DNA from: Panorpa germanica
Taxonomy: Eukaryota > Arthropoda > Insecta > Mecoptera > Panorpidae
Assembly (NCBI GenBank): GCA_963678705.1
Contig: OY783206.1
Coordinates: forward strand, 11,047,807 to 11,111,806
Direction: 5' to 3'
Length of the DNA stretch: 64,000 nt
The translations under genes were made by a program, and so were the position numbers. Of the stretch, positions 10,722 through 22,754 are shown piece by piece (position 1 is the stretch's first letter; each line of letters starts with the position of its first letter). Below the pieces are notes generated by a model, which searched no databases, was not told the DNA's origin, and was given only the letters and a program-made list of their open reading frames with translations.

Positions 10722-10856
10722 AGACCATCCACCTACTCGCTTAACCTGGCACCATGTGACTTTTACCTATTCCCCAAAGTCAAATTTGCATTAAGAGGAA
10801 CAAGATTTAAATCCGTTGAAGCTGTGAAAAAGAGAGCGGCACACCTCCTTGTAAAT
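10722..10856 (+). pseudogene. Mariner-family transposase C-terminal fragment
   Basis: The frame reads RPSTYSLNLAPCDFYLFPKV then KFALRGTRFKSVEAVKKRA, a clear match to the mariner block PYSPDLAPCDFFLFPK followed by LKGTRFESVEAVK. The Asp in APCD (codon 10758-10760) is the third acid of the DDD catalytic triad. The rest of the transposase is not found, so this is a relic. It lies in an open frame of 103 codons starting at 10611 whose first 30 or so codons are not recognisably mariner. Confidence 0.85.
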
Positions 10857-11747
10857 CTAAACCTTTTCAGATTAAATATAAATATTTTCGTAAAAATAAA
10901 ATTTTACAAATATATAAGATAATGCAAAAGCTCACGTAACGTAAAAATTAATCCTTAATAAACACTGAGAAGATACTTGCATCTGCAAACCTGTATATTT
11001 TTAACAGATTTACTTAAATTATGAAACTTTTTGAAATAAGAGTGCACTTTAATAGCAGTGTATTCATTCAACATTATATTTCCCATTTTATTTTTCATCT
11101 GTACAAATACTCCTGTAAATATCTTATGGGGGCAATTTTCTCTCCGAAGAATTCCAACACCTTTTTTTTACTTCTACCCATGCAGCAGCGACGGTAACAC
11201 GACGGCGACGCTTAGTGATCTGGCTTCCGTCCAGAATTGAATTTTACTGTATTGTCCTCGTAGTTGCAGACCCCCTATGTTATTTAGCGGTGATTTTCCA
11301 CAACTGCAATAAAATTGTTTACAGCCGGAAAATTATTATTTTTAGCGACGTTCCTTGAACTATAAACAATACTTTCGCAAGCGCCGTTCTGAGAATTTTA
11401 TATAGTTCACATTATGAACGTATATTTTTCACGTTTTATTTGTTGATTAAAAATCTATTTAAGAAAAATGAATATATACATATATTCACATGTATATATG
11501 TGTGGGTATAGCAATTATAAACGAGCTTTACTTTTATAAAATTTATTAATTATGCTTCTCAGGTAGTTCACTACTAACAATCGTAGGCAAAAGTATAGTC
11601 GGATATTAAGTACAAACGTTACGTACACATCATATAGGATAGTATTTTATTTTATTTGGAGACATCTAAGGGGAGGGTTACAACCGACGACGTGTAGGTT
11701 TGGTGGTGTCGTGGCCTCATATATGTAAACTATACCGCTGCCTAATC
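10857..11747. other. Intergenic, nothing identified
   Basis: No ORF of interest and no repeat detected by eye. Confidence 0.35.
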
Positions 11748-12061
11748 TAATATATATAAATTACGTGTCACGTTGTGTGTCCGCAATGGACTCCTAAACT
11801 ACTTAACCGATTTTAATCAAATTTGTACACCGTGTGCAGTTTGATCCAACTGGAAATATAGGATAGCTTACATCTCAATTTATGATTGCAATATTATCTT
11901 ATTGCAAATTATTTGTCTATTAATTATCTGTTAGCTCCAAACGATTTTAAAAGATGGCGACATCTGTTGACTAGATTGAGTAAATATTCAATAGATGGCG
12001 CTATGTAATGTAATATGACAAAAACGTTAGCCACAGCAACGCGTGGCCGGGACAGCTAGTA
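11748..12061 (+). repeat. Dispersed repeat ending in a CCGGGACAGCTAGT terminus
   Basis: This segment is repeated in inverse orientation at 22328-22647. It begins next to a short TATATA run with TTACGTGTCAC, contains AACTACTTAACCGATTTTAAT and CATCTGTTGACTAGATTGAG, and ends GCGTGGCCGGGACAGCTAGT. No ORF. The terminus resembles widespread arthropod repeats; I cannot assign a superfamily. Confidence 0.75.
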
Positions 12062-14149
12062 AGTTTATAATTATGAATATACATAATCAATTTAACTTGA
12101 TAACAACTAAACCCAGATAACTTAACTATTGAAGATCGAAATCAAAGATATAGCTGTTAGCATGAAGTATATAGGCAGTTTCATTAAATAGATTTTAGAA
12201 TGCATGCTAGACAGCACAATCTGTTTAAAATATCGCCTATATCTCTGTGTCACAAACTAGTTGAACTCCTTTTATCATTTGTGCTATGATTACCTTAAAT
12301 TTGTCATTACAACTCTTTGCTTCTAGGTACCTCAAATATACTTCTCAGTTAGGCGCCTTACCTTAATAAGACCTCTAGAGTATCCACTTCCTTTATTTTG
12401 CCCTTGAGCTGTCACTGGTTACTACGGGATGGCAGACACGTATTTTTTTGTCATTGTTGAAATGTCTTCTTCATTGAAAGACATTTTTTAATTAAACAAG
12501 ATTTGATCTAAGTTCATCAAAGTTTAATTAAAATTATTTCAATTAACAACAACAATTCCTTTCAAGTAACTTGAAATAATGCATTAGAACTGTTATTGTA
12601 TGTTAAATTGACAATCGAGTGCGGTAGAGCAGAAAACTTCGTGGCCTGACACTTGTCATGTTAAAACTCTGATACCAAAACAAATATAAAAAATATTTTA
12701 ATTTAATAACATTTTGTTTATGATTTTATACAATGGACTATACTATGCAACGTTCATTAATTTTGTATTTTGTTTTAGAGAAAGATAGGTCGTGTTTCTT
12801 TGTGTTCGATCCTCAGTCTAGTGCTCAGTCTATTTTCTAAATTTAAATTATGTTCTTACATAATCAGAAACTCATATCCTAATCATAAAAATGCATAAAA
12901 GCTATCGACATAGACGGAGGTCATCAGTGAATAAATAAGTAAAGCTTTGTTACTTTTAGTAATGCGATTTTGTTCGCTGCACGTTAATATAATTAACAAT
13001 TTAACAAAACTTAAAATATCTACGCATTTCTGGCTTTAACTAATTTATATTGAAGAATCTTTTTTTTTAATTAATTTTTTTTTTATGCTAATTTTAAAAA
13101 TGAAAACCATTTTTAATTATCTGTTACAGTTTTCAAATAATCAGCGTTTAAAATTTTATTTTGATTAACTTTAATATGCTGATAGCTCGTAAACAAAAAC
13201 ACTTTATTAAAATTATTATCAAAATTTAAATTATTTCAGAAACCATTACATATTTAATAGTAATATTCAGTTTTTATGAAATTATGAAAAGTAACGTTCT
13301 TGTAAAAATACATTTGAAGGTTTACAACACCCAAAAATGTTTAAACCATTTATAAAATATACTCGTATCTATCCGAGGGCTTGAATTCTGTAACAAATGA
13401 AAACATCTCAATGTGGAGTTATGAGAGGCATTGGAGGTATTGAAGGCATTCAACCATGGGGATGATATTCCGGATCCCGGATGAAGCAGAAATGTTCTTT
13501 TGACTACTGCATCAATCAAATATGTCGGAAACGAAAGGAGCGCGTTTACCGTCGACTGAAAATGCATTGAAGATTCTAAATAGACTGGCATAGATGAATG
13601 TTGGTAGTTGGCGGTAGATAGAAAAATTCTATTAAATATGTATTCAATATTTAGTGGCCAAATATATTGAATTTATAGGGAAACATTTGTAGACATACGA
13701 GTATATGTACAAAAAATATACAGTTATATTTTTATTGAGATGTACGACGCCTGAATGAACGGCAACACAATGTACGTTAAAAAGTTGCTAGTAATTTCTA
13801 TGTAGCACTATTTGGAAATAGGTTATGTTAAATATTATTACCGAAGATAAATATATGTAAATATTAATTTAATATAAATAATTAATTAATTAATGTAATA
13901 TAAGTTTCGGTGATAAGACTCAGCATCGGAAATAGGTTGATGTAAAATAAAATAAAATAATAATATAAGTAACCTATTACATTTTCATAAAAATATTATT
14001 GTTATAAATATATTGTATTGTTATTTTACATTTTTATAATGTTCAAGTTGATTGTTTCGCCAGTGTCGTTTAATTGAAACGAATTTTTGTTAAAAGTGAA
14101 ATTTACAGTCAAGCAGTTTACAGTATATAATTCTCAACGCTACTAATAT
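12062..14149. other. Intergenic, nothing identified
   Basis: A+T-rich sequence. The minus-strand open frame at 13322-13591 (89 codons) has no recognisable domain and is not counted as a gene. Confidence 0.35.
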
Positions 14150-14800
14150 ACTCACGTTTTGTCTTCGAATGTTGACATCACGTCTTGTCACACATTATGG
14201 TACTTTTTGTTGTGACGTCACACTTTTAAAAAAATATATTTAAAATATTTATTAGTCTCATTTTGTGTTTTCTTGGCAACTCGAACTTTAAATTAGATAC
14301 ACCTCATGAAATTTATAACTTCTCCAACACCCTTCTTCTTCCTTCTCACCACTATTGTTAACTCTTCACACACTTTGTGGATCTTCAATTGACGGCATGT
14401 GGCAATTAGCCTCTTTTTATGTTTTCTTGGCAACTCGAATTTTAGGGGCCTATTTTGTAAGAAGTTACCTGTCTAACTTCTGACTATTTTTCAAAGCCCT
14501 ATAATTTACAAATTAGGCTACTTATGCCAGTTTCAATATATGGGATCCATTTTGCTTTTTATTTAATGTCTTCTGATAGTTTTGTATAAACTTACACAGC
14601 GTAGTTTAGAAAATATAGGCCTTTGAAAAACCGTCAGAAGCTAACAGACGTCAGGTAAGCAGTTACAAGCCACTTAGGCCACTTAGATTAGATGTACCTC
14701 ACGAAATTTATAACTTCTCCCCCTATCCCCTCTTGTCAACTCTTGTCACACTTTGTGGATCTTCTGTTGACGTCACGTGACGTAATTAATGGTTAACCCC
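14150..14800. mobile_element. Compound cluster of the CRE-bearing MITE family
   Basis: Two direct units occur. The first (about 14263-14420) has CTTGGCAACTCGAA, ACCTCATGAAATTTATAACT and CACTTTGTGGATCTTC. The second repeats these from 14421 but is split by an inserted element at 14445-14682. TGTGACGTCACAC near 14211 and TGACGTCACGTGACGTAATT near 14769 are the conserved family blocks. Related copies lie at 27300-27578, 49918-50211 and elsewhere. No coding capacity. Confidence 0.65.
14445..14682. mobile_element. PIF/Harbinger-like MITE with TTA target duplication
   Basis: It begins GGGGCCTATTTTGTAAG. The right end is an imperfect inverse containing the complement of TTACCTG, CTTCTGAC and TTTTTCAAAG. 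TTA flanks it at 14442-14444 and 14683-14685. Without the insertion and one TTA, the flanks rejoin into the same sequence as the neighbouring unit at about 14295, which supports the borders. Confidence 0.75.
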
Positions 14801-16065
14801 TTTCTGTCTTGATAAGTTCTTCGATTTTATAAAGAACCAAAATCTAATGTATATAACTGTAAGTAAGTTTTGAAAGTAACTGGTTTAAAAACATCAAATA
14901 TACCCATCTTCCCATAAACAAGGACTTGTCTTTTAAATCCAACGAAAGTTTCCACTTTGCCAACTCACCAGGAAGGTGATTTCTTTCTATAGCTACAGCA
15001 GTCAGTCGTTTGTGGCCGACAGAATCTGAATTCGTTTTGAATGGTTCATGGAAAGTGTGATTATCTGGATTTACACATCGCTGCTTTCAAATCGAAGCGA
15101 CGGTAACGGCGACGACACACACACACGCTGTATGTTTTAGGGAGTAAAGTGGCACATAGTACCTATGGGAACTACAAACAGGACTCCTTAGGAACCTGGA
15201 TGCAGTTTATTTGCATTTTAGTTATATTTATCACTACGTTGAGCAGAAATATTCATACAAACGAGTGTTTTACTGAAGGAAAATATAAGTGGATTTTATT
15301 TCGCTAAGAAGAAATTCAAATCTAAGGAAGTTCTGTAGTAAAACTCCTTTTCTGCAGAATTTAATGAAATATAGATGTGATGTTGATGTGAGTGTCCTAA
15401 TTTAATTACAATATTTCAAATGTTTTTATCAGATGTGAAACGAGATAATAATAACTGAAGTGCGCATATTTAATATGCAGGAAGTATTAAAAGCATTGAT
15501 TTATCGTATATCTCAGGAACGGTTTTACAGATTTCTTTAAAAAACTGATGTATTGTAGAGGAATAAATAAGGAAAAGAATGGAATAAGTAAATAAGGTAA
15601 AAATGTGTAAAGCTGATATATTTTTTTAAAAGCAGCTTAAACCTCTTGGAAATTGCTATCACAACTTGGCGTTATATGAGTTATACTTTGCACGCGGTAT
15701 ATGTATCTAAAAGCTTACATATATTAAGTACAGTCTCCGGAAAAAAATTACTTACTATCCTGTATAGAATGTACGTAACGTTTGTGCTTAATATCTGACT
15801 CAGCTTTTTCCTCCGATTGTCACTAGTAAACTAATTACCTTAAACAAAAAATTATGTTTTCAACTTTTAGTATTTAGAAAACTAGAAAACCTCCACAGTG
15901 GGGTCCAGATAGAGACCGTTGCTGGAGATATAAAATGAAACATCGAAACATCATGCTGGCTGCACTGTCATCCGAATGACGAAGTACTCCAACTGTTGGA
16001 CAACCAAAAACGTTAACTAGAAAACTTAAGAGAAAGAAACCTTTCAAACTGCAGTGACAACTATA
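14801..16065. other. Intergenic, nothing identified
   Basis: No recognisable gene. A minus-strand open frame at 15874-16089 has no known motif and overlaps the start of the MITE at 16066. Confidence 0.35.
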
Positions 16066-16292
16066 GCGTCTTTCAACAAGAGCAATCATTTTATGGATGT
16101 TTCAACAATAGTAGTCATTTTAAATCAATAGAAAAACGAAATATTTCGCAATAAAAGTGGTGATATTTTTATTTTAATTTAAAGTACAAACTCTGAGGTT
16201 AGTAATACAACACACTATCTGCCAAATGTCACCGAAATATTGTTTCTCTTGTTGAAACATTCATAAAATGACCGGTCTTGTGGAAAGACCTT
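16066..16292. mobile_element. MITE with about 40-bp terminal inverted repeats
   Basis: GTCTTTCAACAAGAG, TCATTTTATGGATG and TTTCAACAA at the left are inverted at the right as TTGTTGAAACATTC, ATAAAATGA and CTTGTGGAAAGAC. The family is shared with 9483-9676. No ORF spans it. The target duplication is not clear. Confidence 0.8.
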
Positions 16293-16732
16293 ATTTATAA
16301 AAAATATATGATCCTTAGTATGGTATGGGATATGTATTTGTATAAATTACTGGTTGATCTATAGACCTATAAAAAATTAAGAAAATATTATTACAATCCT
16401 AATGTATGAGCCCATAACCATTTTGAAAATTTTATTATATAAATCGATTATTCTTGATTGAAAGATAAAAATATCAACATCACCTTCAAAAACTATCAAA
16501 CGTATACTATTGAATTCTGATTTCAGAACAAAACTTAATAATTTTGTTCCATTCTTACGATGTAAATATTTAGATATGTTCATAAAGGTTTTATCTCTAA
16601 TAATTTAATTTTAGCGAATCTTCTATAGAAAATATCAGTTTCAGTCAGCAAATTCCATCTAATCGTAGTGAAAACTCGTTAACAAACCAACAATGTAACC
16701 ATATGAAACCATGTTAACACTATTCCAACGTT

Positions 16733-16797
16733 CGTAGCGCTCGTAGCCCGTCGTAGCTGTCCGTAGAACCAACCGCTACGTCGTAGAACCGTCGTAG
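16733..16797 (+). repeat. CGTAG-rich cluster
   Basis: CGTAG occurs six times in 65 bases, three of them as GTCGTAG, at irregular spacing of 9 to 24 bases. It is locally G+C-rich in A+T-rich DNA. It may be a degenerate tandem repeat or an element terminus. Confidence 0.5.
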
Positions 16798-17147
16798 GAC
16801 ATATGCATTGTGTTTATGTTGTCGATATGAGAACCATTTCACACGTATCTAGTTAACAAATCTTTGAAAGTCGTTTAGCTTTCAACATTTTGCCTTTATC
16901 AAATTTTAGGCGAGGAATTTTAAGCGAGGGACTAGAAATTCTGATTACCGGAACCCAAATAAACGCAATGTTGATGTTGATAGGGACCGTAAATAAATCT
17001 GAGACGTTATTTACACACTTTGTATGTTAAATATCCAACACCCTTGTGTTAGATACGATAGTTATACAATGCCCTGTTGGGGTAACTTAGGGCCATAAAG
17101 TTTAAGTACTATACAATAAAAAACGGCTATTAAAAATCATTTATGGA

Positions 17148-17150
<3 letters not shown>

Positions 17151-17213
<63 letters not shown>
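17151..17213. repeat. (TA)n microsatellite
   Basis: About 31 uninterrupted TA units. Confidence 0.97.
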
Positions 17214-17215
<2 letters not shown>

Positions 17216-18572
17216 ACAATATCTCACATTTTATTTCCAAAGACTTTTATTTTAGTAATTTACATACTCATTATAATAATTACACTGTTTAACTTAAATA
17301 ATACTATCCTATCTGAAATCAAAGAAACGACATTTAAAGTTTATTATTTAAATTGTCAATTCCTTTTTATCTAATTTTATAATAACCTAACACAATGCAC
17401 AGTGAGTTCTGTCAACTCCAAATACCAACTGGCTTGGTCGTTATTCCTCACAACGTCATCTATCGACTCCACGAGCTAACTAACGAAATATAATTTCTTT
17501 ACATATATATTATTATACATAATCAATTAGTTTTATTATTAATAATATTCCTTAGCTTTTAACCCACTGCAAATATAAATAAACTTGCAAATGTCAAAGT
17601 TATACTTCATTCCGATTTAATCAAACTTTCGTTCAATAACTTCCAACTTATAAATAACATATTCAGAAATAACTATGTAACTTTGAAAATCATATTTATT
17701 CGTTTTGCAATACATTTCTCTTGTAACAAACTTGACATAATGTTATTTTTCAGAAGAAGAATATTTATTTCAAGCATTGCTTTTCACAGATATAGAAATT
17801 TGTCAATAAGAGTCATTATTCTGAAGCACCTATTAAAAGTTTCATGACAAAATTTTAACAAGGATTAAAGACGTATTTAAATATTTAAGTGATTTCAGAA
17901 AATATGCACAGCAATTTAATAAATTTTATTAAAGAAACAAACCAATTACAGATCTTGAAAGCAACTTCAAAGCGTTCTGGTATCGTCCATAATATTCTCA
18001 GTAAATAAAATATTAATTTACATAAAAAAATACGTAAAAGTGATATTAACCTAAAAAAAACATTTTGTAATTTCTTTCTACAAAACAATAGAATGAAATT
18101 ACCTTCTAAAGAAATTATTTAAAAGTTTGAAGCGGTAATCCCTGCAGCAATGGATTCTGGGAAGTGCAAAGGAACATGGAATGGAATGGATATGCTGGTG
18201 GAGATGTTGTTGCTGTGGTCCATTGGGGATGCTAACTTCGGTTGCAATACAAGCAGTGAATTGAATTCACAATCAGAGAAAAAATGCATCATTATTTATG
18301 TAAAACAAAACCCTAGTGTTTACTTTTTAGTTTGAATTACTTTTGTGTAATTCCTTTTTTAATCTTGGTTTTTGCTATTTCGTATCTTTGTGAAATTGAA
18401 ACGTATTACATGAATTTCTTAAAGGTTTGACTAACTTAAGTAATATTCCCGTCATACTTTTCTTCACTACCAATCTGGTAAACAAAAGTGAAAGATAAGT
18501 TTCGAGATTATTCTATTTTACTATTTGTTATTATTGTCTTTAACTTATTGTTGTAGTCTACCGGTAGGCATA
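17214..18572. other. Intergenic, nothing identified
   Basis: A+T-rich. Short open frames at 17885-18088 (minus) and 18150-18335 (plus) show no recognisable motif. Confidence 0.35.
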
Positions 18573-18585
18573 ATTATGAATATTT

Positions 18586-19141
18586 TATATTTATGTTATT
18601 GTACTGTTTTTGCCATTTGGCATTACATTCTTGTGCCTTAACTCATTTATTTACATGTCATTGTGCTTAATTCAATTTTGATCCTTATTAAATCTAAACT
18701 TTCAAACGAAAGAAATATGCGAGTATATAAAATTGTCCTTATAAAAATAAAACCAAAACTGCTACTGCTTCGCTCCTCCTGCTACTTTCCCTCCTGTTTC
18801 TGCTCTGCCATTACTTCTCTTTCATTGTTCCTTTTCTCTATCTTTTCCATCCACCTCTTCCCTTCACTGTCTCCCTTTAATAACTGCCCAATATTCTTTT
18901 CGCTTATTATCTTTTTCTCACATGAAAACTTAATGTGCTCCAATGTTTCTATCTCCGTTCCGCACACTCTGCGCATCCTTTTTTCGCTATTTGCCTAGTA
19001 TTTGTATCTAAATCTGGCAATCCTTCTCACGTTTTTTGTGTTTTTTTCTCTTAAGTATTATGGTATCTCTCTCTCCCAAATCCTTTTATATCTTTTGTTT
19101 TAATTGCTCTTCTTAATTTTTTCCATTCTTTCCTGTTGTTG
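18586..19141 (-). mobile_element. R1-like LINE relic, 3' end
   Basis: The minus strand encodes CRVCGT-type zinc-finger sequence: RRVCGTEIETLEHIKFSC then NIGQLLKGDSEGKRWMEKIE (18782-18976), with remnants of the preceding RT domain up to about 19140. Its 3' untranslated region matches that of 30326-31024. A possible imperfect target duplication is ATTATGAATATTT (18573) against ATTATGTAATATTT (19142). Confidence 0.75.
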
Positions 19142-19704
19142 ATTATGTAATATTTGCATAACATTTACACCTAAAGTATAAATATAAATGCTTTATTTAT
19201 TACCTTACTAGGCTATTAATATGGCGACATTACTGCATTTCAAATAATAATCAATATAATATTTAAACTATAATTTTTGCATTGGTATACTCATATAATA
19301 CATAGGTCTATGCATAACGGTCTTTATTTAGACACTTTAAAAGTTTATTTCTGGCCTCATCAGTGGGATTACAAACCCCCAACTGTCAAAACCAATTATC
19401 CTCTTGTGCAGTGCCGTATTTACAAACACTTGAACGAGGCGCACGAAAGTTCTGCCGAGAAAAGGTCTTCGTCGCTACGAAAATACATCTGTCCACGCAC
19501 TGCGTTTTTAATGAATTTGTTTGATACAAACCGTCCGAGGGCGACCTGTAAAAACTAGTGAATCAGCAGCATTCATTTTACAGTCACTTACCTGTCAGAC
19601 CTTGCATACGATGCCGATCGATAGGCGCACTTGTGTGAGTAGTCACTAAATTACTTTACCAAATTTGATCAAGATCTGTCAATTGGTTTATTTACAGCAG
19701 CTAG
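19142..19704. other. Intergenic, no gene assigned
   Basis: A plus-strand open frame at 19277-19558 (93 codons) has balanced composition but no motif I recognise. Confidence 0.3.
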
Positions 19705-19845
19705 TTGAACCAGTCCACTTCAGGAGTAGTAGTGCATGACAATTTTGCTTTACAGCTTTAATGGAGTCAAAACGGAGCGGCATGTTTAGTTTCGGGAGCA
19801 TAACGAAGTCACACAGAGTTAGATCTGGTGAATACGGTGGTTGAT
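19705..19845 (-). pseudogene. Mariner-family transposase fragment
   Basis: The minus strand reads QPPYSPDLTLCDFVMLPKLN then MPLRFDSIKAVKQN, matching the mariner motif PPYSPDLAPCDFFLFPKL. The C-terminal catalytic Asp (in LCD) remains. It has a different sequence from the fragment at 10722-10856, so it comes from a separate mariner subfamily. Confidence 0.82.
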
Positions 19846-20243
19846 CGATAGTAGTGGATCGAAGTGAAGAGTCGACGCATTGGTGATCTTGATGTGACGT
19901 ATACTTAACTGGCTGTAAGTGCCACTTTGTACCATTTTATAGAAACAAAACGCTTATTTAATTAAATACTTTATTTTGCTTAATATTTGTTATACAAAGT
20001 TGCTTGTTGGTTTGTTGGTTGTCGATTGTTGGAGAAATGTTTATGGGGGGCAGGTATGTTTGTCAGAAATGAAGGGTTTGGTGTTATCTGTATTTGTTCT
20101 AAGAGTAAAGTATGTGTAGGTAGTTAGGTAGTATGACTTATTATGTATGTGTATTTGAGTAGGTATGAAACGGTTTTGGAGAGTTATATTAATAGATGTA
20201 AGTTATGAATGATTTTGAATACGCTGTATGATTTTAAATAATT

Positions 20244-20458
20244 AATATACTAATTAATGATCTATTTATAAACAAAGCTTAAACATTTGACCTGACTCCT
20301 AAAGTTTATATGGTTTAAATAGCTCAATTGTGTGCAAAGTTATTAACGATTTTATATTTGAAAACATGGAGTACTAGTACAAAGTTGTAAATCGATTGTC
20401 ACTTTAGTACACCGCTGCCATCTATATCTAATTATATAACCACGAAGTAATGTTTCAG
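20244..20458. repeat. Dispersed repeat, direct copy of 37356-37563
   Basis: The copies share ATACTAATTAATGAT at the start, AACATGGAGTACTAGTACAA in the middle and GAAGTAATGTTTCA at the end, at high similarity over about 210 bases. No ORF. Class unknown. Confidence 0.8.
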
Positions 20459-20461
20459 TTG

Positions 20462-20782
20462 AATTAGAATTATCAAGTTATACCTCAAACCCTAAATGCG
20501 AATGTGGTGAACAAGAAGCAGATCCTGACCACATTCAGTGGCAATGTAAAAATACAGCTATAGCAAGAAATGGACTCCAAAGGGCGGTGCTACAGACTTC
20601 GCAGACGCTTTCTGTTAACACCGCCTTTTTGATTGAGAAACCGAAATTTATAACAGCAGTAGCCATGAACAGAACATTCTTGTTGTCTGGATATAAAGTA
20701 TAAGAAGAAGCAGAACAATATTAAGAGCGATAAAAGGCTACGTGCCTAGGAAGCCCGAGAAATTATATATAAAAAAAAAAAA
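20462..20782 (+). pseudogene. I-like LINE C-terminal fragment with poly(A) tail
   Basis: The frame reads PKCECGEQEADPDHIQWQC then NGLQRAVLQTSQTL and FLLSGYKV before a stop. This is a C-terminal cysteine/histidine motif of the kind found after RNase H in I-group LINEs. A run of 12 A (20771-20782) marks the 3' end. An inverse copy is at 24105-24400. Confidence 0.72.
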
Positions 20783-21109
20783 TTAAAAATAAATTTTTCT
20801 CAAACAGGCCCTGAGTACGCCCCTGTTTATGTGGTGTACTTGTGTGGTTGTGTGGTGGTGTAACATAAAAACGTTATACTATTGTAAAACATTGATCGAT
20901 GGTGGGTTGGCATTTAACTAAAATGATCTCGTTGTTTAGCGATACATTTCACAGCATTTCTATTACCGCTAGGGGTAATTAATAATTTTTTAAACAATGG
21001 CTTCAGTCAGCCGTTACTTGTTTGCTTCTCTCAACATCCCCATTGATTCGATATTCTGCCATGGTGTTGGTGTTCGTGATGGTGCTTCTCCATGGTACTT
21101 CACTGCTAC

Positions 21110-21147
21110 GGATACTGCTACTGATACTGATACTGATACTGATGCTG
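21110..21147 (+). repeat. GATACT microsatellite-like repeat
   Basis: Six imperfect GATACT/GCTACT units lie within two overlapping open frames (20997-21203 and 21022-21234). Those frames are products of the repeat and not genes. Confidence 0.85.
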
Positions 21148-21417
21148 AGTCGATACCAATCGCAATTTATATTAAAAGCAGATATTTCAGTATTGGGTTT
21201 TAGGCTTTGGGTTACGTTGGTTCTGCTTTTATAACAATTTATTGTGCTAATGATATTTTGGGCACGCCGGATGTGTGTTATTTAATTTCCGGTTTGGAAA
21301 ATTAATTTATTATCTATTTGGAAAATTAAATTATTATAGATATAGGTATATATATAAACTTATTTTAATTTGTTTGAAAATAGACCACTAACTTATATAC
21401 TCTAAGCGCGGTTGTTT

Positions 21418-21660
21418 ATAATTTATCAGAGCCGTGAAGAAACTAAGTACGTTAATCTTCAGAGAGGTGAACTGATCAAAAAAGAAAAATAGTTATTGTA
21501 ATTTAGAGATATTTACTTACTGAGTGCTATACTAAATTTGAGGTATTCTTTACCTGTCTAGCCTATAAACCTTTTGTAAAAGCGGTTGTAATGTTCGTAT
21601 TATTTCCAAAATTATGGTGGTACCTGATGTTTGGAAGGCCAGTGCAATAATGCTTAATGG
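21418..21660 (+). repeat. Dispersed repeat, inverse copy of 6650-6905
   Basis: GAGAGGTGAACTGATC, TAGTTATTGTAATTTAGAGA, ACTGAGTGCTA and GGCCAGTGCAATAATG match the CARP-intron copy in reverse orientation. No ORF. Confidence 0.7.
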
Positions 21661-21983
21661 AAACCCTGGAAATTTTTTTTTACTTTTTGCTCTATAACTT
21701 TTAATTTGTATAAGATATAAAGTTGAAATTTGCCATGAGTATTACGGTGTTCAATGCTAACATTTTTTGAAAATTAGAAATTGAGTAATTGGAAAAGGGA
21801 GCGTTGAGAAAATTAGGGGGCCCGGTAGGAAACTTTAAAGAAATCTCAAATTTTGGATAATTTAATAATGAAATATGCTAATCAAAAAAAAATTATTCAA
21901 AATACAAAAATTTTATTTGGGGGCATGGGGATGGTTTTTGTCGAAAGTAAAAATTGGACTAAAGAGTTGAAATTATATATATC

Positions 21984-22080
21984 GGCTGACTTTGGTACCT
22001 AATTTACAAATCGAAAAAAAAATCCCAAATTTTGAAAAAAAGTTGGTCAAATAACGAATAAATTCAAAATATTTTTTATT
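21984..22080 (+). repeat. Dispersed repeat, inverse copy of 3000-3110
   Basis: ACTTTGGTA, AAAAGTTGGTCAAATAA and the sequence between them match the CARP-intron segment in reverse. Confidence 0.5.
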
Positions 22081-22259
22081 TTATTGAAAAAAATATATTT
22101 TTTAGTCAATTTGTATGAAAAATCATTTTATTATTGAACGATTTATATATAATCAATTTGAAAATAGAATTAAAATTTAAAATATAATTACGAATTATTT
22201 TCTTGAATTCAAATCATACACACTAAAAAGACGTCGATTTGCGACGGTCGTAATCTCTA

Positions 22260-22327
<68 letters not shown>
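22260..22327. repeat. (TA)n microsatellite
   Basis: A long TA tract directly abutting the repeat at 22328. Confidence 0.97.
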
Positions 22328-22329
<2 letters not shown>

Positions 22330-22647
22330 TAGCTGTCCCGGCCACGCGTTGCTGTGCCTATCGTAGCGCCATCTATTGAATATTTACTCAATCTAGTCAA
22401 CAGATTTCGATTTACTCAACAGAATATTTACTCAATCTAGTCAACAGATGTCGCCCGATGTCATATGTCATATACAGATAATTAATAGACAAATAATTAG
22501 CAATAAGATAAATAAATTGAGATGTAAGCTATCCTATCTTTCAAGTTGGGTCAAACTGCACACGGTGTACAAATTTCATTAAAATCGGTTAAGTAGTTTA
22601 GGAGTCCATAGCGGACAACACAGTGACACGTAATTTATATATATTAA
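22328..22647 (-). repeat. Dispersed repeat, inverse of 11748-12061
   Basis: Begins ACTAGCTGTCCCGGCCACGC and ends with GTGACACGTAATT, inverse to the copy at 11748. It contains an internal duplication: the stretch from GAATATTTACTCAATCTAG to GTCAACAGAT occurs twice (about 22378-22412 and 22422-22450). Both ends join TA microsatellites. Confidence 0.78.
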
Positions 22648-22649
22648 GA

Positions 22650-22659
22650 TATATATATA

Positions 22660-22737
<78 letters not shown>

Positions 22738-22754
22738 ATTATTATTATTATTAT
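22650..22754. repeat. (TA)n then (TTA)n microsatellite
   Basis: About 80 bases of TA repeats pass into a short TTA tract ending at about 22754. Confidence 0.95.

Noticed and set aside
13322-13591. Minus-strand 89-codon open frame
   Set aside because: The peptide is not recognisable and no supporting repeat or splice sites were found.
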